This document shows positions 1 to 9,700 of a stretch of 64,000 nucleotides of DNA, piece by piece. The translations under genes and the position numbers were made by a program. The notes beneath the pieces were generated by a model. That model saw only the letters and a list, made by a program, of their open reading frames with translations, searched no databases and was not told the DNA's origin. Within the stretch, counting starts at the first letter, position 1. Each line of letters begins with the position of its first letter. The stretch is from Mariannaea sp. PMI_226 (Eukaryota > Ascomycota > Sordariomycetes > Hypocreales > Nectriaceae), in NCBI GenBank assembly GCA_024336345.1, contig JANFOG010000014.1, positions 372,001 through 436,000 of the forward strand, in the 5' to 3' direction.

Positions 1-234
1 GCAGGCTTCCTTGAACTGGGTCCCTAGGGGGTGGTTATCAAGTTCCCTATAGTATTTTGGCTCAGGGGGAAGCTGCCGCTTGTGGAGCCGTTGTTCCCTG
101 CCCCTTATGAAGCTAGTATGGAAGGCCCCTTTTACTATAGTCCGTTGGGACCGTCTTGTTGGTTCAGTGGGCCAGGGGTTAGATCTAGGCTTCCTTTTCT
201 TCTTAGCTGGTCCTCCGGCCGGTTGTTCAATCAC

Positions 235-3135
235 CTATTCAGTTGACTGACTAGAAGGTTGAGAGGTCGGTTGAATAGCCTCATCGTCACTAGGACCATT
301 TGATCGAATGGTTCCGTCTATTTCTGGGCTGCCGGGCCGGCTGTCTGCCGGGATATCGGGAAAATCGGGTCCTAGGTCCGGGGTCTGCCGGAGAGACTGC
401 GGGCTAGGATAGGGGACGTGATTACTATCACTGTCTTCGTCTTTTGAGTCTGATTGGTCAGAAGCTTCTTCTTCTAAATCTTCGGATGACCCTTCTTGTG
501 ATCCTTCCTCTGATGTTTCCTCTGGGGTATAGGAAGTCACATATATAGTTGACCTAGCTTCCTCATCGTTTGAGTCCGGCATACTAGGGAAGGTGATTTC
601 CTCTGCTACTAGCTCTGTGATTGGCTGGCCCTTGGGGTCATAGAATAGCTCCTCGTTGAATGTGACGTCTCTGACCCTTCTGACCTCCTTGGAGGAAGGT
701 ATCCAGATCCTGAAGATGTTGTGGGAATCATAGCCGACTAGGTAGCCGATTTCTGCGTGGGCTGTTGTCTTTAGGGACCTTTTCTGTATCCCTTGAAGGG
801 CTTCCTTCGTTATTGGATAAGCTCTGCAGCCATAGGCTCGTAGGTGTGTTATATTGGGCTGTTGCTCCTTGAGCCCTGTGTCTCTGTTGTTTTCCTTAAG
901 CCACTGGTGAAGCCGTTGGATAGGGGCTTTCCAACCTTTGGACTGTTGAGGTGATCTGTTATATAGATAGCTAGCAGTTTTCCAAGCTTCCGGCCAGAGG
1001 TCTTCAGGAAGGTTAGCTCCTATAAGCATAGTCCTTGCTTGTGTTGATATTACCCCCCCAGATCTCTCGGCAGGACCGTTCTGACTAGGGGTATAAGGAG
1101 CTGTGTTTTCATCCTGTATGCCTCTTCGTCTTAGCCAATCAGAAAAGTCCGTCCTGAGGGCCGGGTCATTGTCTCTATGGATCCTGTTGATCTTGACGTT
1201 ATATTGGCGTTGGATATATGCTTCCAGTTCTTCCAACACTCTCAAAATCACCTCTTGGGTCATATCATATAGTGGGAAGAAATGGATCATACTGCTATAG
1301 TCATCCTTGACTAGCAACGCTGCCCTATGCCCAGTGAAGCTGGTGTTCAGGCTGAAAAGGTCTATATAGACCCTCCAATAGGGTCTCGGGGCCGGTTCAC
1401 TTGGGCTTCGGCGGGAGACCGTTCTCCGAGCCTTCCCCAGGGAGCAAGGCTCACAGCTAGTCACAATAGGTCCCTTGATATGAGCCCCTGTTGTGTTTTC
1501 AACTAGATGTTCAAGGGCAGCTGCGTTCAGGTGCCCTAGGCGTTGATGCCATAGGTCTGCCTCGGCTGCTTGTGTGGCCCTAGGCTTTGTAGAGGAAAGG
1601 AAAGCTATGGCTCCTGTGTGTGCCGGCAAGCCGGCCGGCGAGCCTTCGGCGTTGGGGGCTTCTGATAGGTCAATTGGGTTGTATTCCAAGACTCTTTGCC
1701 TATGGATCCGTTGGGTATAGCATATAACGTTCAAGCCCTTGTGAATAGCCCCTGTAATGGTGTTCCAGTGGATCCCTTTTTCCAATAGGATATCCAGGGA
1801 GACAACGCATGTGTGGAAGTCAGGGATATAGGCCACGTCTGTAAGTCTGAATAACCCTCCTCGAATCCGTAGATGAACCTCACCGTAGCCTAGGATATTA
1901 AGCTGTTCCCTTCCAGCAAATATGCCCTCTGGAGAGCTATTGGGTCTATAATCAACTAGCCGGGCTAGGTTGTTGCAAATGTGTGTGTCTGACCCAGAAT
2001 CTAGGATAAAGGAGTCTCTGAGAGGGTATATAGATGTTGAGAATGCTGATTGGATAGTCCCTCTGTGTGTAAGTTGCTGGCTTGGTTGCTGGTCTATTAG
2101 CCGTGCCTTTAGGCCGGCAAAAGCAGAAGCTTTGAACGGGTCTTTTTCCTCCGCTAGCTTGTTCCTTTGGTTCCTTGCTTTTAGGACCTTTTCTTGTAGC
2201 TTTGGGTCCTGAAGCTTTTCTGTGACTTTAGCTTCGATATTGGGGTCAGGGTTCCAGTCAGAAGGTCTGATCTTTTCTATCAGATAGTAACAATCTGAAT
2301 AGAAGTGCATTTTCCCACATAAACACGGTCCCGGGGGCTTTCTTTTTGAGTCTTTGGTCCCTTGGAACGTTGAAAATGCCCCCTTATTGGTCTGTTGTAT
2401 TATAATAGTCTTCTCAAATAGCTCACTTATACCATAGCCGTCAGGGATGTCAGCTAGCAGCTGTTCCTTGGTCTTAGTCATAGCTAGCATATTGATATGA
2501 TTGGCCCAATAGTTGGCAAAGGAGGGATTGATTGGTCTGATAGTGTGAAGGAAGCGGTGTGTTGGTCTTAGGTCTTGGGCTTCCGGAAGGTTCAGATTTT
2601 TCATCTCTGTGAGGGTCTTCCGCCAAGAGGTTATCCAGTTCCGTAGGTCTTTTCTTATAGGTCCTTTTAGAAGCTCTTGGTATTGCTCTAAGACCCGTTG
2701 TTCGTTGTTATAGTCTGAAGGCTCGAGCCTAGCTCTCAAGGTAGCTAGCTCAGAGGCCACATCGTCGACATCCGCGATGTCATTGTAATAGTCACCTATA
2801 GTGTTGACTATATGCTGCTGAAGGGAGGCCAGGGCCTTCTCCCTGTCTCTATAGGTCTCCTTGTGAGACCTATAGCTGCTGTGAAGGAATTCCAGGCGGC
2901 GGAATTCTTCTGTGGTGAGAGCCGCTATGTCAGCGGCTTCGGGGTTGACTGCCTTATAGGTCGGCTCTATAGGCATCTCATTGGTCGGCTTGTTAGCCTT
3001 TGATGGATCGACTAGATCCCAGATGTTGTGTGCCACAGCGAACTTTTTCACTATGTTAATCCAAAGTTTCCAATTGCCGGGCCCTTGGAGCTTTACCCGG
3101 GAAGAGGCTTCTAATCCTATTACTTGCTGGCTCAT
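235..3135 (-). CDS. Copia gag-pol polyprotein, gag to integrase, ended by an in-frame amber codon
   Basis: The frame codes 966 residues. A copia-type gag region fills about residues 1-260. A CCHC-like knuckle (CLCGKMHFYSDC) lies near 271-282, and the aspartic protease signature DSGSDTHIC starts at 379. The GAG-pre-integrase zinc site has H530, H535, C561 and C564. The integrase core has D592, an Asp at 655-657 and E690 (GPAERSGG). A long acidic, Ser-rich stretch follows at about 870-966, then TAG. After that codon the same frame continues to the window edge with a Lys/Arg-rich, NLS-like PAKKKRKPR and then HPLGTQFKEA, which resembles the start of copia reverse transcriptase. The stop therefore falls in the integrase-to-RT linker. 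It may be an inactivating point mutation, a sequencing error or a readthrough site. The start is the ATG at 3135-3133. Confidence 0.9.
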   Translation of the reverse strand: MSQQVIGLEASSRVKLQGPGNWKLWINIVKKFAVAHNIWDLVDPSKANKPTNEMPIEPTYKAVNPEAADIAALTTEEFRRLEFLHSSYRSHKETYRDREKALASLQQHIVNTIGDYYNDIADVDDVASELATLRARLEPSDYNNEQRVLEQYQELLKGPIRKDLRNWITSWRKTLTEMKNLNLPEAQDLRPTHRFLHTIRPINPSFANYWANHINMLAMTKTKEQLLADIPDGYGISELFEKTIIIQQTNKGAFSTFQGTKDSKRKPPGPCLCGKMHFYSDCYYLIEKIRPSDWNPDPNIEAKVTEKLQDPKLQEKVLKARNQRNKLAEEKDPFKASAFAGLKARLIDQQPSQQLTHRGTIQSAFSTSIYPLRDSFILDSGSDTHICNNLARLVDYRPNSSPEGIFAGREQLNILGYGEVHLRIRGGLFRLTDVAYIPDFHTCVVSLDILLEKGIHWNTITGAIHKGLNVICYTQRIHRQRVLEYNPIDLSEAPNAEGSPAGLPAHTGAIAFLSSTKPRATQAAEADLWHQRLGHLNAAALEHLVENTTGAHIKGPIVTSCEPCSLGKARRTVSRRSPSEPAPRPYWRVYIDLFSLNTSFTGHRAALLVKDDYSSMIHFFPLYDMTQEVILRVLEELEAYIQRQYNVKINRIHRDNDPALRTDFSDWLRRRGIQDENTAPYTPSQNGPAERSGGVISTQARTMLIGANLPEDLWPEAWKTASYLYNRSPQQSKGWKAPIQRLHQWLKENNRDTGLKEQQPNITHLRAYGCRAYPITKEALQGIQKRSLKTTAHAEIGYLVGYDSHNIFRIWIPSSKEVRRVRDVTFNEELFYDPKGQPITELVAEEITFPSMPDSNDEEARSTIYVTSYTPEETSEEGSQEGSSEDLEEEASDQSDSKDEDSDSNHVPYPSPQSLRQTPDLGPDFPDIPADSRPGSPEIDGTIRSNGPSDDEAIQPTSQPSSQSTE

Positions 3136-3234
3136 GATGATAACTGCAGTGGAAGACTGTGATTGGCTGGCTCGAAAATACGGCTTGAAGAGAGCTTGGG
3201 AAAAGGGTATATTCGAGACCGTTGATCGGGCAAA

Positions 3235-3247
3235 CCGGGCTCATAAC
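3235..3247 (-). other. Primer-binding site, half initiator tRNA-Met type
   Basis: On the minus strand these 13 bases read GTTATGAGCCCGG. This is complementary to the anticodon arm of fungal initiator tRNA-Met (GGGCTCATAAC core). Copia and several fungal Ty1/copia elements are known to prime from an internal half-tRNA-iMet rather than the tRNA 3' end. The site abuts the TG of the proposed LTR, as expected. Confidence 0.6.
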
Positions 3248-3415
3248 TGTCACATAGAATAGAGTCAACTTCAAGGCATAGAAGGTCTTGATTTTCAGCT
3301 ATGGAAAGGTCCTATAGCAGGCTATTTATCTTCTATGGATAGGGCAGTCTATAGGGGCTTGACCCCTATAAGGTCTCACTGTTCCTGTTGTTATAGGTTG
3401 TGTTTTACTTACACA
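3248..3415 (-). repeat. Putative 5' long terminal repeat of the copia element
   Basis: The inner boundary is set by TG at 3248, directly next to the primer-binding site. The outer boundary is proposed at CA 3414-3415 (…ACTTACACA), where the tract rich in CTATAG-like words ends. This gives an LTR of about 168 bp with TG…CA ends, short but normal for fungal copia elements. GTCAT at 3416-3420 would be one copy of a 5-bp target duplication. The partner LTR is not in the window, so the outer edge is inferred. Confidence 0.5.
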
Positions 3416-3420
3416 GTCAT

Positions 3421-5518
3421 AGCTGCCGGCGATCTCTTCACCGCACAGCAGCTTTGGTGTTGACCGCTATTTGACAGGGCGAATCAAATGTGGTATGCGA
3501 AAGTCTTTCTATGGCCCTCAGGTATGCTATCATTATCTTTACTATTTTCCCCAAATTCTCAATGGATACTGAGGAAAACGCAGTGCCGTAGTCTCAGCCT
3601 ACAAGAAAAGCATAAAAACCCATGGTTTGTCAGATGCTAAACGAGTTATTGACGTTAAATTTACCTATAATGTGGTTTTCGAAATGTGCCGAGTTGAAGG
3701 GAGTGTAATGTTGACAAGGGACCCACGCCGCGGGAGAATTAGTTTCTTGGGGTTAGGTTGCCTTTACCGTGCTGCGGTAGAGTTACTTGAGATATACCCA
3801 GATGTGTCTTTACAGGAAGACGTTGAACAGCTCCGGCAAAATTTGAAATGGTTGCGAGGCCAATGGAGAGTGGCAGGTAAGACTCGTGCTGATTCATTCG
3901 AAATAGTTATGAACAGAAGCTAATAAAAGGAAGATGTCCTATTGCAAAAATTGGACCGAAACAAGCAGTCAAGGATGTGGTCATAGGGCAGAATCCGCTC
4001 TCATGGAGAAATGGCATTACGCCCTGTGCTCCCTAGACACCACAGAAATTACACAGAACTTACAGTTCACACAGAAATGTGAAATATCGAAAGTGTTGCC
4101 AAGAAAAGAAATGCAGCAGGCCTCTTCTCAGCTCGACTGAAAGCAGGCAGGGATGCCAGGTGAAGACGCAGCTGCCTCTTAAGAACCTCGTGCACTGTAC
4201 CTGACTTGGAGGCGGAAGCGCAGGCAGACGCGAGTTTAGTTTGTCCGCTGCAAATAAGGGCCAATTCTAGACTTCCTGACAATAAGTGCATCGAACTATT
4301 GCACCTAACTAGCAGTAGTAGACTAGATAAAATACTACGATCATCAGAGCATCCATGGCTCCCAAGAGTGTGAGATGTTCTATTTCATCAAACTTGGTAC
4401 TGCGTCTGCTGGCATCATTTAGAGTGACTGATAGTAAGTTACTTCTCTGCAATCTTGGGTAGGCCGAGAGTCGCAGCCAGACTCTCAGCCTAATAAAACA
4501 CCATCAAAGTGGATATTCACACAATGAGGTGGCCGATTTTGGGGTTTCTATCCAATCCCTACTAATCTGGTATGTCATTTACAAAGGTTGTAGTTTCCTC
4601 ACGAAAGACGATCTTGAGCTCATCTTTTATATACCTGAATTGGTGTGCAAAGAGGAAAGGCACGCATCTTAGCGTGAGTTATGCAAGAGTATGTCAGAGG
4701 TGAGTCTTCCCTACTAGCCCAACCGGGCGCCCTGGAGGCTACCCCTGGAGATTTGGCAACATTCACCTACTTTCAGCCACATGTTCAAGCAACAAGACCA
4801 GATCACTTTCGACAACAACGAAAAGGGGAAGTTCACTTTTGTGTGCTTTAGGCAGGTAATCTCAAGTAGTAGACATTTAGGGAGACAAAACAGTGCGCCG
4901 CCCCTCTCATGAGACAACTCTTTGCTTCGTAATAATTATAAATCCTGATTGCGGCTTTCCAGCCTGCAGGCAATACGAAAGACGAAGGAAAGCCTTGATT
5001 AAAGCAAGATAATTAATTAGCCTACAATCACGTGGCCTCCCATCCTCCCTCTAGCTGGGGTCGTTTGAATAACGTCCTAAGTATGAGGATTATAATAACA
5101 ATTATGATGCGCAATCGTTATACGTATTATCACGAATAAGATCTTTCATGAAAATAACGGCTTTTTCAATTGCCTATACAATGTAGAGGCAGACTTTAGA
5201 ATTGCAGGCCATTTTAATTACCAAGCTTGATTGATTCAGAACACGCGACGGCGCCAAATTCAGCATGGTCGCTACCAAAACTTTTATCCAAAATAGGAAT
5301 TACCTTGTTTGGTGGCTCGTTTTGGTTCTGGCCCCTTGCATAATAATATTGTACCAAAGTTCCCCTAGCAAGCACAGACACCAAAGAATTTATAGGCAAT
5401 CGATTCTCCCTAAAAGATGAAAGAAAAAAAGATTGGTTTCTTTCCTGTAATTCTCTCTATTTTATTCACTTTTCTCCAGAAGCCAAACAGTCTGATACTA
5501 GTCGTTCCTGTTTCAAAG
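3421..5518. other. Gap with no convincing gene; possible relic at 3627-3923
   Basis: No gene can be supported here. One plus-strand frame (3627-3923, no convincing start) encodes a stretch, RISFLGLGCLYRAAVELL followed after a short gap by LRQNLKWLRGQWRVAG, whose spacing resembles the C-terminal end of fungal-specific transcription factor proteins. It has no upstream partner and may be a relic of such a gene. The rest is AT-rich sequence with many stops. Confidence 0.4.
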
Positions 5519-6049
5519 ATGTTCTTGCAAGGTATTGCTATTTTGCCATGCCTTGGCTTCGCCCTCGCTGCACCTAGTAGGTGAGTTGAAGACAAATGGA
5601 AAGCATCCATATCCAATATTATCTACACGAAGCTAACTATAAGAAGCATTCTTGCCCGCCAAGACCAATTCACCCTTACTGCTTACAAAGCCCATCTTTG
5701 CCAAGAACCAGCCGCTTATACCTGGCCTATCGGTCTTAATCTTGACCCGAACACGGAAGAATGCTTTTCATTGGGAAATGGGACAGAATCTATAGGGTCG
5801 ATAAAGGTTGACGGGTTGCCAAAGGGCAAGTGCGTCTTAGTATCGTGGTATCTTCAAGAGTTCCCTTGTGGATCGGGTCTTACGAGCTATCAACGCTGGA
5901 CTCAAAATGAGCCCGTTGACTCAAGAAAACCAATCCCAGGGGAAGGGGAAATTGACTGGAGCAGAGTGCCGGACCAACAATTGAAGAGCGTTGGACTCCG
6001 ACTTGCTGAGTGCCCCTGGATTGCGTTAGGATTCCCTCCAAAAGCTTAA
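5519..6049 (+). CDS. Small secreted cysteine-containing protein, one intron
   Basis: Exon 1 (5519-5580) starts with ATG and encodes a 20-residue hydrophobic signal-like segment ending LAAPS. A 63-bp intron (5581-5643) has donor GTGAGT, branch-like GCTAAC and acceptor AAG. Exon 2 (5644-6049) continues in phase to TAA. The product is 155 residues. The mature part has five cysteines (in HLCQ, EECF, GKCV, FPCG and AECP) and one likely N-glycosylation site (NGT). Aromatic and proline residues are frequent in the C-terminal half. I recognise no family. Size, signal peptide and cysteines fit an effector-like or antimicrobial-like secreted protein, which is inference. It stands alone between a retrotransposon and the DUF2235 gene. 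Confidence 0.65.
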
Positions 6050-6755
6050 AATGCGCCGGGAACATGCATGGGTCTGATTTGGTTACCAAGTGATAAAACC
6101 ACATTGTAATGGTTTTTATATTGGCAGATTTTCGGGCGATCGTATTCAGCAAGATTAATGAGATATTACATTTAGTAATAGATAAGTGAAAAGTTGAATA
6201 GCTAAATAGACTATATTACTCCTATGAGTGAGGGTAGTTACTTTGATTCTGGATGCAATGGGCATAGCAGGCCAAGGCAGAATTTGGCTCATCTTGGCTA
6301 ATCGCATGACCTAGGTCTGGCCAGGCATTCATTCATCCAATATTCAAGCAACAGTACAGATTGCAAAATGATACTATGTGGTGTACCATTCTTACCTTGT
6401 GTTTAGGCGTGAGTTTTGCTTTTCAAGGCACAAACGACGTTCAATTCCTTGATGATCCAATCCTCGCACGCCCAAGCTCCCAGCTTGCAGCCCACGGTGA
6501 CCTCAGTATACAAACCCGTTCCCTCCATACTCGTTTCGCAATTCCGTCTCAATCTTCTTGGACCGCTTTTATGTTCACTCCCCACTGCTTCAACCCCCCT
6601 GCCCCTGGAACCTAGTCGACAACTGAGAAATCGCTCAATTTCCGAGTCCGCACAGAATTCCTTCCAACTTCACACTTGATCCAGCTTTCCGCGTTTATCC
6701 TTCCCACTGACAGGCAGCCAGTCCCTCATGCAGTGGCGCATTTGCACGGCCTGCT
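6050..6755. other. Intergenic, no supported gene
   Basis: A short plus-strand frame from the ATG near 6376 begins with a signal-like segment (MWCTILTLCLGVSFA) but continues into low-complexity sequence without family resemblance. It is too weak to call. Confidence 0.4.
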
Positions 6756-9700
6756 TCACTTCTTTTTCCTCACCTGACCAAACCTTACGGCGTATTCTTC
6801 GTTAAGCCAGTTAGGGCTTCTATAGGTCCTCTCTATCATATCAAACCTGAACACCTTCCGAATAAACTGCTTGAAGATGGACGGATCGACATGCCTGACA
6901 ACTGATTGCAGCCGGATTAAGTCATCGCAACATTGGCAAACTCCGCCGTCGGGTACACGTCTGTTAGAATGTCCAAACATATTGTGGGAGGTCGGGACCC
7001 ATTCAAAGCCATTCTGAACAGGTAGAATTCCGGTTTCAGGGTAGTTCCTCCAGTTGATGCCGAAGAACCTTTTGAAATCCGGAAGTAGACAACTCAGGAC
7101 ACCACTGGTGCCCTCAAGATTCTGGCAATATTGCCCACAAGTCCCTGCACAGATTTTACTGCCAGCGTCACATTTAATGACGGATCCGACATGATTGCAA
7201 AATATCACATGAAGCGGCTGATGCCGAGCAAGTAGCTCCCAGCTCCGAAGACTAGCACCGGCCCCGTTTTGGTCAAGATAACGAAGTTGTACAAGCCCAG
7301 TACCAAGGAGGTCATGAAGGTCGTATCCAAAAACACATCCGTCCTTGATGTGTTTTCTGTTGGTGGTGGTGGTATAGCAAACCTTTTGGGCTTTTTTCAT
7401 ACCCTCCCACGTGTCCACGACCAAATCTCCAAAGGTTTGGCCTGCAAAACCCCCAGGGCCAAGCAATCGTACTCCCTGGTTGCGTTTGAGACATTCTAGA
7501 GCTGATTCACCAGGGTTGTTTGACGGCGTCACGTGTCCCAGTTGCCTTTCAAACGTCACCTTTGCCTTCCTAGACCTGCAAATAGCAACGAAAAACAGTA
7601 CAGAGGTCCCGGGGAGAAGCCACGCTCGCTTTATCGAATCGTCCCAAAGTATGATTGGAGTCTCCTGGACCTCTTCCAGTCGGTCGCCGAAGGAAGTTTG
7701 GAATTGGACCGCAAGCTGTTGCGCGACCTCCTGTCTAGTGCGACCTACCGCGGAGCTCAGACCAACAGTGCTTCCCATCATGCCTAACCTTGAATCGATG
7801 GTTACAGTTCTGACTTCGCTAATACTTGCCAGAGCGAAAATTCCATCGTCCTGGACGGCAGGAACCGATGTCTGCGAATTGAACTCGCGAATAAAATCCT
7901 CGTCTGGGGTGCTAACGCCAATACATGCCGTGGGCTTGTCGCACCAGCCCACATACACCTTTCCCTCCGGGTACTTGAATGCCATTGGCTCGGCATTTCT
8001 CTTTTGGTCGTCCTGTATTATCGATGCTTCGATGGCTCCCTGCGGGTGTTTTGACTTAGGCTCCCTCGTCTCAACACTTAACTTCAAGGAAGATTGGATG
8101 GCATCACACACTTTGTCGAGCTCATTCTTTCTCCCTGCCATTCTAGACTGACCAGTCGATTTGATGGATTCCAATATGCCCATCGGAGTGATGAAAGTTC
8201 CTGGCGTACGTACAACATGCCACCGGAGAGATTCTACCGGTCTGAGTTGAATCAGCGCTGTGTCAAATCCAAATAATATGACCCCATAATCGGTGAACCA
8301 TTGATTGTAGGCACGAGAGATGTCCACGAGAAGGTCGAAATCTATCTCAAGCCCTTCTAGGCGATCACTGATATCGAGATGAAAATCTTGCGGTACTTCG
8401 GCGATGCAGGCATAGTCGAACAGTTGAGTCCAACATGAAGATTCTTCCTTTCCAGGCCGGAACCGTTCGAAATAGCTCGACCAGATCGAAACACCTTCAC
8501 TCCCAACATCTTCAACTTTACAGCTGACCGTAAACAAACCCCCGGCATGTCGCTTCGGGTTTTGAAAAACCGCCACCACCCAGCGCAGTGCGGATAGAAG
8601 CCGAGATTTTACTGCTCCAGAATTTGGCAAAGCGAGCCTGTGAGATTTATCTCCGAAATAGGCGGTGATTGAATCTCCTTCCTGATGGAGATGTATTTGA
8701 TCAAGAGTGCTCGAAGATTCACTGCCTCCTGAATTCGCAAACTGCCCCTCATTCGGTGCAATGGAGCTTCTGGTTTTCAGGACGCACAACTCTGTTACCC
8801 AGTCTAGCAGGGGTGCACCCAGGTCCCCGTAAAACTCATTCAGAAAGCCCCGGAGAGTCCTAGCGACGTAGTATTCCCCATCATGTCTTACTTTTGTTAT
8901 TGTAACGACATTATCCCACCATGTTTCATGAAAATTGTGGAACTCTGGTCCCTTCCAGCTAATATTCAGTGGAACAGATTCACCAGACTTCGCTGATGCT
9001 TTCTGGTCCCTGTCAACGAGGCACTCATAAGTTGCTTGGTCTATCTCGCCAGTGCTCCGCCGGTATGCCTGGAAAACTTCGTAGGTGGACGATGGGTACC
9101 TTTCTTTAGATATCTCGGCCAAGCTCCAAACCGCTAAACCGGACTGGTCGAAGGGTCTTTTGTAGTCATATACCGTAGCTTTGAGATCGAATATCCTTCG
9201 CTCCCGAAGCCAAGGAGTCCAACTTTCTGCACGTATTTTTCCTTGTCTAATATCTGGGACGGGTAGGCGCAGGAATCGGAACCAGGAAGTGATCAGATAT
9301 TCCAGCGGCTGCATTTTGACATATACGTCCCCAGACCCTTTGGATTGTCGGCCGCTGGTGAGCCTCTGAGCTACCACTTTGATCTGGTCGCCGGTGCCCG
9401 AGATGAGTGTTCCAGAGGAATTCTCGATCTTCTGAATGCTTTCTAACATCCACACCAAAACAAGATCGGACAGGACTGTATTTGGCCGGCCCCTTGGCCA
9501 AGGAAGCCAAGGCAACCAAAACAACCAAGCTATCAATCCGCCTATAATACGGCCAACAAGTGTTGATGGGAAGTTTTGCCTTCCCAGATCGTGATGCGTT
9601 CCAGGGAACCACTTTTCGTTCAGACTCGGCAAAACTTGTTCCTTCGTCTCATCAGTCATTGGTAGAATACTGCAGAAATCGAAGAGCGGCAGACGCTCGT

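Larger units (their letters stand above)
1..3415 (-). mobile_element. Ty1/copia LTR retrotransposon, 5' part (LTR, gag, protease, integrase)
   Basis: The element is read on the minus strand. From its 5' end it shows a putative LTR (3415-3248), a primer-binding site matching half of initiator tRNA-Met (3247-3235), a leader, and a long gag-pol frame starting at 3135 that runs off the left edge of the window. The order gag, zinc knuckle, protease, integrase, then the first residues of reverse transcriptase is the Pseudoviridae (copia) order; gypsy elements place integrase last. Reverse transcriptase, RNase H and the 3' LTR lie outside the window. The frame is open for 966 codons with no sign of heavy C-to-T (RIP) decay, so the copy looks young. 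It carries one in-frame TAG at 237-235. Confidence 0.93.

Noticed and set aside
6361..6615. Short frame with signal-like MWCTILTLCLGVSFA
   Set aside because: The remainder is low-complexity, without cysteine pattern or family match, and no supporting promoter or intron signals were seen.
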